Positions 7,289 to 16,722 of a stretch of DNA of 18,498 bases are shown piece after piece. The stretch's first letter is position 1. Each line of letters opens with the position of its first letter. Position numbers and translations under genes: made by a program. The DNA is from Chloromonas sp. AAM2 (Eukaryota; Chlorophyta; Chlorophyceae; Chlamydomonadales; Chlamydomonadaceae): contig QAXH01000869.1 in NCBI GenBank assembly GCA_004335635.1, positions 8,632 through 27,129 of the forward strand. Reading direction: 5' to 3'. The notes beneath the pieces are model-generated. The model did not search any database and had not been told where the DNA came from. It was given only the letters and a program-made list of their open reading frames with translations.

Positions 7289-10200
7289 TTAACAAGCCGG
7301 CTCATTTGGAGTGGAAGGAGGCGCATTCACAGCAACATTGATGGTAAAGAAATCATCCGCCGCCACAACCCGACCCCGGATGTGCTGCGCTTGTGCTTCG
7401 TTGATCAGTCCGCGAATGGCTTGTGCTTGATCTCTGGCTTCGTCCTCCGCGCTGATCTCTCGCTCGCGCACGATGCCTCGCCCGCCAGCATTACGCTGCC
7501 GGATGGGCTCTCCAGTCTGCAGGCACAAGCGTTGCTTCGAGGCGATTGCAGCCAGACACGGCCATGCACGCATATCATTATCCATGCGTGTGGCAGGCCC
7601 TGAGACAGATGCAAAGGCAGCGCCACTGGCATGTTCATGCGGGAGGACATGCGCTGCATGTTGCTAATCCACACCAGCCCCCACACCACACCTGCTTTTG
7701 AAGTGCGCGCTGTGCTGGTGGCTGGTGGAAGTAGATCAATGCCCCTGCCCCAACTCATTGACTAGCCTAATTCCATGGCTGCTCACCCTGTGGTATCTGG
7801 CGCTGAAGTGTGTGAGCACAAGCAGCTGTGCCTGCACCACGTGTGCAAAGGCGCCCGCCATCCATGCAGTGGAGTGCTGTGCCACGCGGCACTTGTCCTC
7901 CATGCCCTGCATGAACCAGCATGGCACCACAGTTAAGCACCGACAGCATGTCATCCACAGTCCTGCCTACTCTACCATGCCAACGAAACACAGTGCATTC
8001 TCTGCACTTGTTGTCATGGTACACGCGCTGCATGCATACTACACAACGTTACCCAATCCAGCAACACATGCCGGTCACATGCTGCATGCACCATTTTGCC
8101 CCCGACTGATAATGAGGAAAAGTGATAGATGTAATATGTTCCCCCTTATCCACCGCCAATCCAAGCATGCTCATTCAACAATCAATCGACGTAGCAACCC
8201 CCTCACCAGCTTCTGTCAGCACAGTTGCAAACGATTTTGCTTGTGCTACAGGGACCCCGCAAGTAATGGAACTTTTCGCATGCATGTTGAACGGGCTTGG
8301 CACTCCCCTCCTTGTGATACAGGGGCAAAGGGTGCAACACATACCTCAATGAAAGTTGCCTCATGCGCCATCACATCACAGTTCAGAGCTAGAGGAGCGA
8401 TGGCGCGCGAGTTAACGGTATCTCCCAGGATGACCACCTTGCGCCGTCGGTGCCCTGGAGCAGCCGGTGCGGTTTCCTGACGGCGATAGGAAACAAAACG
8501 TACATTATGCACCTGACACATGGGTCCATACGGCCACAAACGCAGAACAGACCACGACACAAGCTGAGCTGCAGTGTTTTGTGCATGAACAATGATGCAG
8601 ACTGGCAGTGATCATGCCAGGCTCATGCTCTACTGCATGTAGCGGCTGGAAAATCGCTGCGCACGAAAAGGAGTCTGCCCCTGGCCCTGCCATGCGCATA
8701 CCTGCATGACATACCCCCAGCAGGGCACTCTGTGCTGCAGCTGAGCAGCCAGGCAGCGCAGGCCAGTTGGGCTGCTCCCGTGTGGCACCAGGTCCCACAC
8801 CAGCCCCTCACTGGCCACGTAGCTGCGCCCGCCGTACAACAGCTCAGCGTCCTCATCAGACATGGTGTCGCTGCCTAGCTGGGCAATGTCCTGCAGGCGG
8901 CCGGGCCCCAGCCGCCCCTGCTGGCCCGGGCGAGGGGCCCACACCTGGGGAATGGCTGCCAGGCCGCGCTGCAGACTCTGTGCAGTGGCCTGCATGTGGA
9001 CCAAGGCGAGAAAATGCAATGCAATCATGCGACCAAGTTCTGAAGTCCTTAGCTAGGCAGCTATCTTGCATATGGTTCCAATCCATCGGTAATTTGGCAG
9101 CTACCTCATTCAAACAGACCATGCTGTTCGCAACTGAGTCTGGCTAGAGGTTTGCCTGGTGTGCTTGCATCAGCTTCCTAGATAAAGCAGGCCGAGAACC
9201 ACTTGTGAACTGACTGCAGTCCCTTGCATGAATATCAAACAGCAAGTGTGGATGCTGTAGCAAAGGTGACCGGCTTGGTGCGCCGCGCGTGCTGGGTGAT
9301 GCATGCGCTGGCTTGAAAGTGGGCACTTGAGTTGCTTTCCCACCTGCAGCTGTGCACTGTGCGCCATGAGTCTGGGCGCCTGCCTGCGCATGGCCAGCCG
9401 CTCACACCCCTGTGCCAGGGGCTGGGGTTCCAACAGGGCATCCGCCTCGTCGACCACCAGCTCAGTCACAACAAACGACGTCCGGAGACCCAGATGCGCG
9501 CCTGAATGCAACAGGCAGGACGTGCGCGCTATCAAAATGAGGCATCAGTGAATGCATCAAGTGGTGATTTGGTGCATCATGAGACCTGGCGTATGTTCAA
9601 GCCTGAACGCAGCAGGCATGCCAGGCACGCTCTTGACCTGTCTCTGTTCCAGAGAAGACCTGAGGAGACCTGCCTTTACTCAAACGGTGAAAGCTGTGGG
9701 TCTAGCCATAGCCTACACATGGTGTCTAGCCACACCCTACATCTTGACAGGTGGACCGGTTGGTGCCTGCACCAACCGCTGCTACTGTGCAGCCCCCTCC
9801 TCATCACCGGTTGCAAGCACTTGGCGCTCGATTGCATACCTGTGATGACCAGGTGTGCATGTAGCAGCTCTGCCAACCCTGGAGGTCCCCACACGTGTGT
9901 TGTGAGGAGGATGCCCGGGAGGGGCTCCTGTGCGCCTACCGCTGCGCCCTGCGCTGCCTCAGTGTGCGCCTGTGCTGCGGCCGCTTTGGCCCTGTCAATG
10001 GCCTGGAGGGTGGTGCCCAGCCCGTAGCAATGGTCCCCGTGCAAGTGTGTGATGTAGATACTGGGGTGCAGCAACACAGGACCGAACGAGCCACAATGAA
10101 CACAGTTGCACTAACAAGCAGGTAGAAACTCAGCGTTCTCAACACTCTTCACATGATTAATACACCGGTAACGCCCGGCTGGATAATGTCAGCACAGGTA

Positions 10201-11396
10201 AAGAGATTCACTGCTTTAAGCAGCCACAAGTTGCGAGGCCCTCGGCCCACCGCGGCAGCTGTTGAGGCGTACAACAGAAGCAGGTCATGCCTGACTTACT
10301 TTGTGACCTTGCTGAGGTCGAAGCCAGTAGCAGGCAGCTGCCGGTGTGTGCCCTCCCCGCAATCCACTAAGACTGTGCTGTCAGGGGTGCGCACGACTGT
10401 GCAGCTCACGTTGCGCTCCAGAGTGGGGGTGCCAGAGGAAGTGCCCAGCCAGGTGATGGCGAGACCTGGGGCACCAACGCAGCGTGTTGCTTTGTGCTGC
10501 TGTGCTGCTGTGTTACGGTGGTTGGGCCTGACTAGCTGACCTGGACTGAACGACTTCGACCTCACTTCACTGCTGCATGCAGTGTGATGCGGTTCCGGCA
10601 CAGTTCAAGCTCCTGAGTAAAATTGATGAACAGCGGAAGGGAGCTTATGTGACGTATGATGTGACGTCAGACGGCAGGCTTGTGCTTGTATGTATATTTG
10701 TACGCAAGGCATGATACCCTTGCCCGCATAGAGAGAACAAGCCTTTCTGGCCTCACCAGTGGGTAGCTGCAGGTCCGGTGGCGGTACGTGGTCAGGTACG
10801 ATGCCCTGACGTCTCAAAATCATCTTATAAGGTGGAGGTGGGACGTTAGGTTTGTCAGAGTTTGGCCGCTGCCCATCCCGCTCCCTCCGTTGCTGACTGC
10901 CCCTGCCCCTGCCGCCACCTCTGCCCCACATTGGCCCACCACCATGTCTCCGGCGGTCGGTTTGTCTGGGTTCTCTATGGTCTGACCAGTCGTCTCTGGG
11001 GCCTGCTGGGCCACTGCCACGGTCAGTGTGTATGCTGGAGTTCTGTTGCTGCCAGGTGGACGACCAAGGTTGCTGTTGAGGATGGGTGGAAGGCTGCTGG
11101 CCAGGGGCTATCAGAGCAGCTGTGGCGACACTGGCATGGCGCTCTTTGCAACCTGCATCGGAAAAGCACGACACGGCAGGTGTGCACGTACGTCCGACCA
11201 GGCCGCCACCGCAATCATCATCCGTCCGCTCACCGCGCCGCGCAAAATGCACTGATGGCGGAGGCTGTACATGAGGGCCAAACAGTGGCAACGAGGGCGG
11301 AGCCCAGCGTGTTAAAATGATCGGGCGCATGGCCATCCTGGCCAGACGTGTCAGTCCAGCGAAGTGTTTTGAGCCTGAAAGCACTGGCAAGCGCAT
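7289..11396 (-). CDS. tRNase Z (RNase Z, ELAC-type), 8 exons, complete
   Basis: Zn-dependent metallo-beta-lactamase-fold endonuclease that cuts the 3' trailer from tRNA precursors. Exons: 11396-10757, 10540-10300, 10060-9840, 9501-9344, 8989-8702, 8476-8345, 7906-7787, 7663-7289. Phases agree at every junction and give 724 aa from the first in-frame ATG. The family start ITWLGTSSGTPTLERNVS is at about 242. DCGEGTHRQL is at 273-282. The HLHGDH metal motif is at 299-304. The third motif H506 lies in QHRVPC, D535 in ILGDT, H554 in HEAT, H571 in QHST and H593 in LTHFSARY. All expected metal ligands are present. The C terminus (EAQA...GRVVAADDFFTINV) is family-like. Residues 1-50 are basic, free of acidic residues and presequence-like, and 150-172 form an RGG-type box, so organelle import is likely. 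The segment between H506 and D535 is unusually short. The last junction uses a less typical acceptor (GGATTAG|CAA). Confidence 0.93.
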
Positions 11397-11615
11397 TAGT
11401 GTACACAATCTGAACAATGGCCGCAAAAGCCCTAGCAAACCTAGCGTTTTTTCGTGCTGCACTTTGTGGTTCAGAAACCCTGGCAAAGTCTGCTGCAAGA
11501 GTTCCAGCGTCTTCAGGCAAAACCGATGCGCACAAATTGTGACGTTGTACTGTTAAGTGAAATTGTTTGTGCCTGCTGCAAGGGTGTGTTGGTTGAGGGA
11601 GGAAAAATCAGTTGT

Positions 11616-11659
11616 GGACAATTCCGACAGTGGAACTGGCTGTCACGCAGGAATTGTCC
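11616..11659. repeat. Perfect 10-bp inverted repeat, 24-bp loop
   Basis: GGACAATTCC at 11616-11625 is the exact reverse complement of GGAATTGTCC at 11650-11659. The right arm is part of dispersed repeat copy A. The structure could form a hairpin. Confidence 0.85.
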
Positions 11660-11673
11660 CAGAACCGGCAAAC
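11629..11673 (-). repeat. Dispersed hairpin-like repeat, copy A
   Basis: On the minus strand it begins TTTGCCGGTTCTGGGACAAT, one base different from the shared 20-base core. A CCAGTTC-type arm follows, in the opposite orientation to that of the other copies. See copies B, C and D. Confidence 0.75.
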
Positions 11674-11932
11674 ATCCTTTTTTGTCTGTGCTCCCAAGTT
11701 TGCCAGTCAAGCACTCGTTGCTCCGCCACTGACATGGGACAGTCATTACGCGTACTGGTTGTCACACTGAGAAGGTCATGCCACCTAGAACAGAAGAAAT
11801 AGTGCGAGGTCTGCAGACGCATACCAGTGCAAAACAAACTGCAAACCAGTGCAGCAAACAGATCAAATTGAATACCAGTCCTCTCGGCAAACCAGACTTT
11901 TGAGCGCGCCACAAGTGATCCAAGCATCAATG

Positions 11933-11972
11933 GGACCACCGTCCTTGTAACCCAGGACCACCGTCCTTGTAA
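11933..11972. repeat. 22-bp tandem duplication
   Basis: The 18-base word GGACCACCGTCCTTGTAA occurs at 11933-11950 and 11955-11972, separated by CCCA. Each copy contains a plus-strand TGTAA, but there is no plus-strand gene ending here, so I do not call them poly(A) signals. Confidence 0.85.
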
Positions 11973-12190
11973 AAACAATTGATAAACGAGCTTAGTCACT
12001 GTGACATGCAGAGCACCGAGATCATAGAGGTCTTCTGCACCAACAGACGGAATCGCACACATGATTTGGGAAGTTGATGGTCAGCCATCTGCGTCGGTTT
12101 GCTGCATGCCGTGGGCTGCTGGCAGCTACAGCATGTCTTGTGTCAAGCTTGGAAGGGTGCGCTGAGCGACACTGCGCAAGAAAAAAGAAG

Positions 12191-12237
12191 TTTGCCAGTT
12201 CTGGGACAATGCATGGGACTGACGCTGGAACCGGTGT
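12191..12237 (+). repeat. Dispersed hairpin-like repeat, copy B
   Basis: Begins with the core TTTGCCAGTTCTGGGACAAT and ends with GCTGGAACCGGTG, which is partly complementary to the core (CCAGTTC against GAACCGG with a G:T-type mismatch). It lies about 40 bases past the ubiquitin-like gene's stop codon, in its 3' region. Confidence 0.8.
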
Positions 12238-12276
12238 TTTTTTGGCTGTTATGGCATGAAAACCAATGGTCCAATC

Positions 12277-12844
12277 TCAGTTGAGCTGTACCACCACTGT
12301 AGTCCCAGAAGCAAGGTTGTAGTCGCACCTGAAGAGCCGCGAGACAAAGTAAACAGGTCGAGCATTCTGCCAGCTGAAGAGCAAACTGTAAATAGCAGGA
12401 TGGCGACGCCAGTCTATTGCAGGGCCCAGTGCCTGTCTATGGCCATACAGCAGAAAGAGCAATGTGCTGTGGCAAAAGCTTGCTATGACACATGACCGTT
12501 GCATGCATGCCATCCTGTGCCTGGCATGGCTGTCATTCTTGGCCTCCTGGCCTTCATGCAGCTGTCCTTGGAGCGTTTGGACTTCCCACTCACAGGCACA
12601 TGGGATCAATGAGCGTCTTCTGCCCAGCTTTCAGAATCTGCTGTGCTGCTGGGTGCCCATGCTGCTTCTCAATCTGCAGCTTCACGTAGGCCACCGTTAC
12701 CCCGGAAGGAAAGGCGTGAGAGGCTGAGCTACCGTCAGGCAAAACAAACAGCAAGGTCACGTTCTCTCCTTGCTCCTGAAGCTGTTCTTGTTCCTTGGCA
12801 CGGACTCCGATGGCCTTGGTGTCCTCCAGTCCCTCAAGATTCAT
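12277..12844 (-). CDS. Ubiquitin-like domain protein, 100 aa, 2 exons
   Basis: Exon 1 is 12844-12594, from an ATG downstream of an in-frame stop. Exon 2 is 12328-12277, ending in TGA. The donor is CCT|GTGAGT and the acceptor CTCTTCAG|GTGCGAC. The phase-2 junction restores a Leu codon and joins IDPMCL to CDYNLASGTTVVVQL. After a charged, helical N terminus (about residues 1-28, LEDTKAIGVRAKEQEQ), residues about 29-100 follow the beta-grasp pattern. This runs from strand one VTLLFVLPDGS through helix YVKLQIEKQHG, QQILKAGQKTLIDP and a final strand TTVVVQLN. It does not end in a Gly-Gly tail, so it is unlikely to be conjugated like ubiquitin and more probably acts as a small binding domain. The exact subfamily is not recognised. 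A strand-opposed transcript candidate starts within about 80 bp upstream. Confidence 0.82.
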
Positions 12845-12884
12845 GGCTTCCAGGTCGTCAAACAGTTAATTGAAGCTGTCGGGA

Positions 12885-12890
12885 TATAAG
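12885..12890 (+). promoter_or_regulatory. TATA-like element
   Basis: TATAAG in the context GGGATATAAGCAC, about 37 bases before the ATG of a candidate plus-strand spliced ORF. The spacing suits a TATA box, but such a short AT-rich match is weak evidence by itself. Confidence 0.25.
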
Positions 12891-12921
12891 CACACTCGCG
12901 CGATCCTTGCACCAACAGCCG

Positions 12922-13249
12922 ATGTGCAGAGCGTGGCAACCCAAAGGACAAACACGAGTGCAAGGTAAGCTGCAGGACAAACACGAGTGCAAGGTAAGCT
13001 GTCAAGTTGGCAGTTGTGCGGTTACTCTGGGATTTGACTGGGCCGAGGGTGAGGCTCCGTGTCTGCCTTCAGCCCTTCTGCCTCTGCTCTGCTTCCTTTG
13101 GGCGTTACCTCGTGATTTGCACATTCCTTCTGTTTTCATTCTTTCAGGTAGGCTGGACTGAACCAGAGCGGACTTCGCACTGGCCATACGTCCGCAGCAC
13201 TGGCCATGGGGCAAGGCTTGCTGCATGTTTTCTGCTGAGTGACTGGTGA
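12922..13249 (+). CDS. Candidate spliced small ORF (57 aa) or non-coding transcript
   Basis: Two plus-strand segments join in frame. The first, 12922-12993, runs from an ATG to the donor CAAG|GTAAGC. The second, 13148-13249, starts at a strong acceptor (long pyrimidine tract, CATTCTTTCAG|G) and ends in TGA. The intron would be 154 bp. The peptide (starts MCRAWQPKGQTRVQG) matches no family I know, and its first part comes from a tandem duplication. The splice signals are the best evidence; coding capacity is weak. An identical donor 29 bases upstream (at 12965) would shift the frame to an early stop. It could equally be a non-coding RNA. Confidence 0.3.
12945..13001 (+). repeat. 29-bp tandem duplication carrying a 5' splice site
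   Basis: A 29-bp unit starting AGGACAAACACGAGTGCAAG occurs at 12945-12973 and again at 12974-13001 (last base different). Each copy contains CAAG|GTAAGC, a near-ideal plus-strand donor. The unit boundary also reads CTGCAG|GACAAA, a usable acceptor. The duplication could therefore define an 18-19 base micro-exon. Confidence 0.85.
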
Positions 13250-13369
13250 GATTTGTTTGCCCAAGTTCTCAGATGCATGGGTTTCTATGTACGTGAACAC
13301 ATGCTGGAGGCGTGTCATGCCACACGCAATAGCGAGGAAGTCCTCAAAGCCCACTCTAGTACAACTCAT
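13136..13369 (-). CDS. Possible small ORF or orphan exon
   Basis: An ATG-to-TGA minus frame of 77 residues whose first half looks protein-like (VGFEDFLAIACGMTRLQHVF, then TYIETHASENLG). The second half crosses the plus-strand splice acceptor and looks less natural, so only the first part (about 13360-13255) may be a real exon. No phase-consistent partner exon was found, and it lies about 290 bp upstream of the ubiquitin-like gene on the same strand. The family is not recognised. Confidence 0.25.
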   Translation of the reverse strand: MSCTRVGFEDFLAIACGMTRLQHVFTYIETHASENLGKQISPVTQQKTCSKPCPMASAADVWPVRSPLWFSPAYLKE

Positions 13370-13399
13370 GCACACAGGTAATGTTACATGGCAAGAGAA

Positions 13400-14498
13400 A
13401 ACAGTTATCCCCACACCATCAGCGAGAAAGCGAGAGGGAATTCAATCGCGAGAGAGTGAGGATTTGATAAAGATCTCTTGCACTCGTTGCGGAAACTACA
13501 CGAATACAGTATCAATGATGGCCAGGGCACGGAGTGCATATATTGGCGCTGCAACTAATGAACGGCTTGCTTGAAAAGGCGGCCCGGACCACCCATAATA
13601 CAGGTATGCCAAAACAAAGCCACTCTGACGCTGCCTCCTGTTCACGACATGAATGCTCGCTCGCCTCTCTACAACGGCATCACAAGTTCGCATGCATCAT
13701 GTATTGCTACAAAAGGCAAGGGCATGTATACACATTTGTCATAAAATTGCGCCACCAGTATGAGCACGAACTGGTGTGTTGCCCTTCTCATTGACACCCC
13801 AAGCCATCTCCTCTTGAGAAGTCACATGGCAGTCACAAACTGATCGCAAGCCCATGAAACCCATGAAAGTAAGTAGCTGCGTCCCTGTATCCTGCATGTC
13901 TGCCACACGGTGTGTTTTTGCGGTAGAAGATTGAGTCATCTGCGTGAACGTGCTTCTTGGTGTGCACTCCCTTCTTGAAAGAAGCAGGCCCCGTAAAGTT
14001 AAGGTCATACCTAAGTCGCAGGTTCACTCAATAGTGACAGTTATAGTTAGAAAATGAGTCGCTAACCCGTTGATGATGGGCAGTCAGTGCACTGTCTTGA
14101 TATTACCAAGTCATAAGACAAGCCAGGTCGCAAACCCATAACCCCGTCAGTGCACTGCCAGAGCATGTCGCAACCAAACCAGACAAGAAGACTCCCAAGA
14201 GTTTGGCCCAGAGATTGTTATCAGGAACTGCATTAGACTTTGGTTGGGTCATTAAGATTGTTGTCCACCTGCGAGGCAGGATGGGAACACAGCAACTGAA
14301 CATGGATCGTCGACCAACATGGACGCAAGCCAGTGACTTCCTTCAATCCGACAGCGACTGCTTTGTTCAATCCAATCCGACACATGGCTTTGAGAACACT
14401 ACAGATGTAGCGAGTACAGCCTATACCTGTACACTGTAAGTTATCAAATCATGTATTCGACAACTCACATCCCACTTCATTCTATCCTACACACGACT
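13400..14498. other. Spacer downstream of the GLTP gene
   Basis: No supported gene. It should include the 3' UTR of the glycolipid transfer gene. A 65-codon minus frame (14027-13833) includes the residues SFKKGVHTKKHVHADDSIF and resembles a segment near 17960. A small duplicated word, CAATCCGACA, lies near 14344-14384. Confidence 0.4.
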
Positions 14499-14503
14499 TA
14501 CAT
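14499..14503 (-). terminator. Candidate TGTAA poly(A) signal of the GLTP gene
   Basis: TGTAA on the minus strand begins 20 bases after the stop codon of the glycolipid transfer gene. That is close for a green-algal 3' UTR, so a later signal (for example minus TGTAA near 13388-13384) may be the one used. Confidence 0.25.
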
Positions 14504-14522
14504 CAACGTCGCGTACACATGG

Positions 14523-16434
14523 TCAAACACCACCCACCAGGAACTGATGCACTTCTTGCAGTACGGGTTCAAAGGCTGCCACAAACTCCTGCATCTGCTT
14601 TGCCGAGTCATCTGATGACCCATTGCCGATGTTGTCAACAAAATACTCTCGTGTGGGTACGAACTTGAAGGCCAACTGCAAAACACGCAGGGTGCGCGAT
14701 TTGACATGATTGACGCCTTGCAGGGACAACGCAAGGCTTGGTGCTGCACATGCCAAGGAAGCATTTCTCCTGGCTTGGCGCACAACAAGCGGGGCACATG
14801 GCAGGACACAGTGACCGAGGTTAGTGAGCATGAAGCACACACACAATAGCACCCAACATATATCAGAGCACATGGGAAGTGACGCCGAGCGGCAGATTGA
14901 AAGACCGATGGACCCACAGAGCAGGACGTCAGCTGCCTACATCTAATGCTTGACTAGGTAAACAGCAGGGCTGGTGATTCATGACAGAAGCAGGGCAAGC
15001 TTGCATGCACGCAACATTGTGCCTGGGGGCTTGGACTCACTGTGAACGCGCTGGACACAATGAACCCATGGTACTGCATCAATGTGGCCGTGTACGTTTC
15101 TGAAACCACCTGCAGGCAGCACAGGTAAACGCTTGTGTCAGCAGTGCGCCATGCCATGATGCCAGTGCCTGCAATCATTACCACAGCCTCGGTGTTCTAA
15201 GACAAATCAAATGTTCTAACATGTCGCGGGCAAAGCTGGCGATGCTGCACAAGCTGCAAGGTTGAATCTACGTTGATAGAGCACGTGGTTCCTGCCTCTT
15301 GTAAAACTTGTTGCTGCCTGCTGCAACGCAGTCCACACAGACCTGGGCTAAAGACAGTTCGGGCTTCTGCATGGTGGCCTTGACGATTGCTAAAGTGAAC
15401 TCCATCGCCCTGAAGTGCACAAGAGGCAAGGCAACCACTGCACTGCTCTGCCGAGGCGAATTGCAGTTTTCTGGTACCAGTTGTACAGCCAGGAGTGATC
15501 AGCTGATTACCAGTCCGAGTGCATGAGATGGCCTACGAGCTGATTGCGATGCAGTGATTACCTTCATCCAGCCTGCAGTGATTACCTCCAAGATGCAACA
15601 TGCCTGACCAGCCGCCTACCGCTCGGCCGTGCACAAGGTGGCTTGGAACGAATGCTGGTGTTACCAGTGCTTGTTAGCTGGCAGGCACATGCTGATTGTG
15701 ACCAGCCATGCAAGCTGTCGGTGCCAGGCTGCAGGCCAGTCATAATGTCATCACCTCTTCAACCATAGCAGGCCCTTGGTACATGAGGATGAGCCGTTAG
15801 CTGTGCCTGCACTGACTTCGTCTTGGACAATCACGAACAGCTTGTTGTACCGAGCAGTGTCAGTTGCCGACTTGTCTGCTAGTCTCTGTACACAAGCACA
15901 CGCACCGAACAGGCGTGCGGCACAAGTGACAGTATCCACCAATACTCTAATACAGTCTGGATTCTGCACAGCCCATGGACTGGCACAGCCTTTGTGGTAG
16001 CTCAGGTTCCTTTTGACTTTGAACCTTGGTATGTAATCCGTGGTTGCGCGCAACGAAGTGTATTTTGCGACAACATGCTAGCTTCTCTGCAGGTGCCACG
16101 TACTGATGTAACAGATGTATGGAGACGCTAAGGAGAGACATGCAGGCGCAAGGGAGAGTGGCATCGCACCTGTATGTTGCCCGTGATGTCTGACTTAACG
16201 AGTGCGAAGGCCGTGCCCAGTTTATCTACAAAAACAACCCCGAATGTGTGCCGGTGACAACTCCGGGAATGAATGAGCGGGAGCACAGTGAGAACTCTTG
16301 CGATACGACTCACCTACGACTGGTATCACCAACCGGCAGACGCCAAGAAAAGGATCCGTCTGTAAGAACCCTTCCGGTGACCGAACCAACGCCACCTGCT
16401 GCGTCACGTCCTGGAGCACTGATGTTGCTGCCAT
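14523..16434 (-). CDS. Glycolipid transfer protein (GLTP fold), 6 exons, complete
   Basis: Small soluble protein that carries a sphingolipid or glycolipid between membranes. Exons: 16434-16314, 16225-16170, 15885-15755, 15409-15343, 15109-15041, 14675-14523. Phases (1, 0, 2, 0, 0) agree throughout and give 198 aa, the usual family length. The ATG sits in ACCATGG. The two-layer helical GLTP signature is intact. TDPFLGVCRLVIPVVDKLG is followed by KSDITGNI (D53 and N57, the headgroup-binding Asp and Asn), then SCTKGLLWLKR with W100, and QYHGF with H139. These match D48, N52, W96 and H140 of human GLTP. The position matching human K55 is R60. The C-terminal helices (AFKFVPTREYF, EFVAAFEPVLQEVHQFL) are also typical. 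No signal peptide or added domain is seen, so it is probably cytosolic. GLTP against ceramide-phosphate transfer (ACD11-like) specificity cannot be settled from this alone. Confidence 0.94.
15551..15587. repeat. Direct repeat in GLTP intron 3
   Basis: GCAGTGATTACCT occurs at 15551-15563 and 15575-15587, within a locally repetitive part of the third intron. It looks like a small slippage duplication with no evident function. Confidence 0.7.
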
Positions 16435-16672
16435 GGTTCAAATACACTGACTCAAGCAGGACTGATGAATGTATGTGCGGTCATGAACTGAGCACCATTG
16501 CTTCAAGCACAGAGTGGATAGAGTGAGGTTGCATACATCAACTCTCTGCAGGAGTGAGGTGAGGGCTAAGCTAAGGGACATCATTGCCTGAAAGAGGGCT
16601 TTGCATGTAACAATTTCAACTTGTTCTGATCTGGTCTTACACTTGTAGACGTTTGACAAGTTTGGAAAAACA

Positions 16673-16722
16673 GTTTGCCAGTTCTGGGACAATTTTTGAA
16701 AACGCCACTGGAACTGGTGTTG
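16673..16722 (+). repeat. Dispersed hairpin-like repeat, copy C
   Basis: Starts TTTGCCAGTTCTGGGACAAT and, after about ten bases, continues GCCACTGGAACTGGTGTT. CCAGTTC and GAACTGG form an imperfect hairpin within the copy. It faces copy D. Confidence 0.8.

Larger units (their letters stand above)
11397..12276. other. Spacer between tRNase Z and ubiquitin-like gene
   Basis: This should contain the 5' UTR and promoter of the tRNase Z gene and the 3' UTR of the ubiquitin-like gene, both on the minus strand. No exon chain or domain is visible. It carries two copies of the dispersed hairpin repeat, a perfect 10-bp inverted repeat and a 22-bp tandem duplication, so it looks like an accumulation site for small repeats. 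Confidence 0.5.

Noticed and set aside
7698..8480. Plus-strand open frame of 260 codons
   Set aside because: It lies antisense to tRNase Z exons 6 and 7 and the introns beside them, is rich in Cys/His/Ser without any domain, and the minus strand carries clear catalytic motifs.
8477..8701. Search for a hidden exon carrying the tRNase Z flexible arm
   Set aside because: All three minus frames of this intron were read. None has a PPGP or GxLKxG-like segment with matching splice phases.
11396..11498. Extension of the tRNase Z first exon to 11498
   Set aside because: That start codon is TTG. The first in-frame ATG is at 11396 and begins a presequence-like stretch, so I used it.
11643..12062. Minus frame of 139 codons with GAEDLYDLGALHVTV as a possible next exon of the ubiquitin-like gene
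   Set aside because: Its acceptor is in the wrong phase for the CCT|GTGAGT donor. The short exon at 12328-12277 joins in phase and completes the fold.
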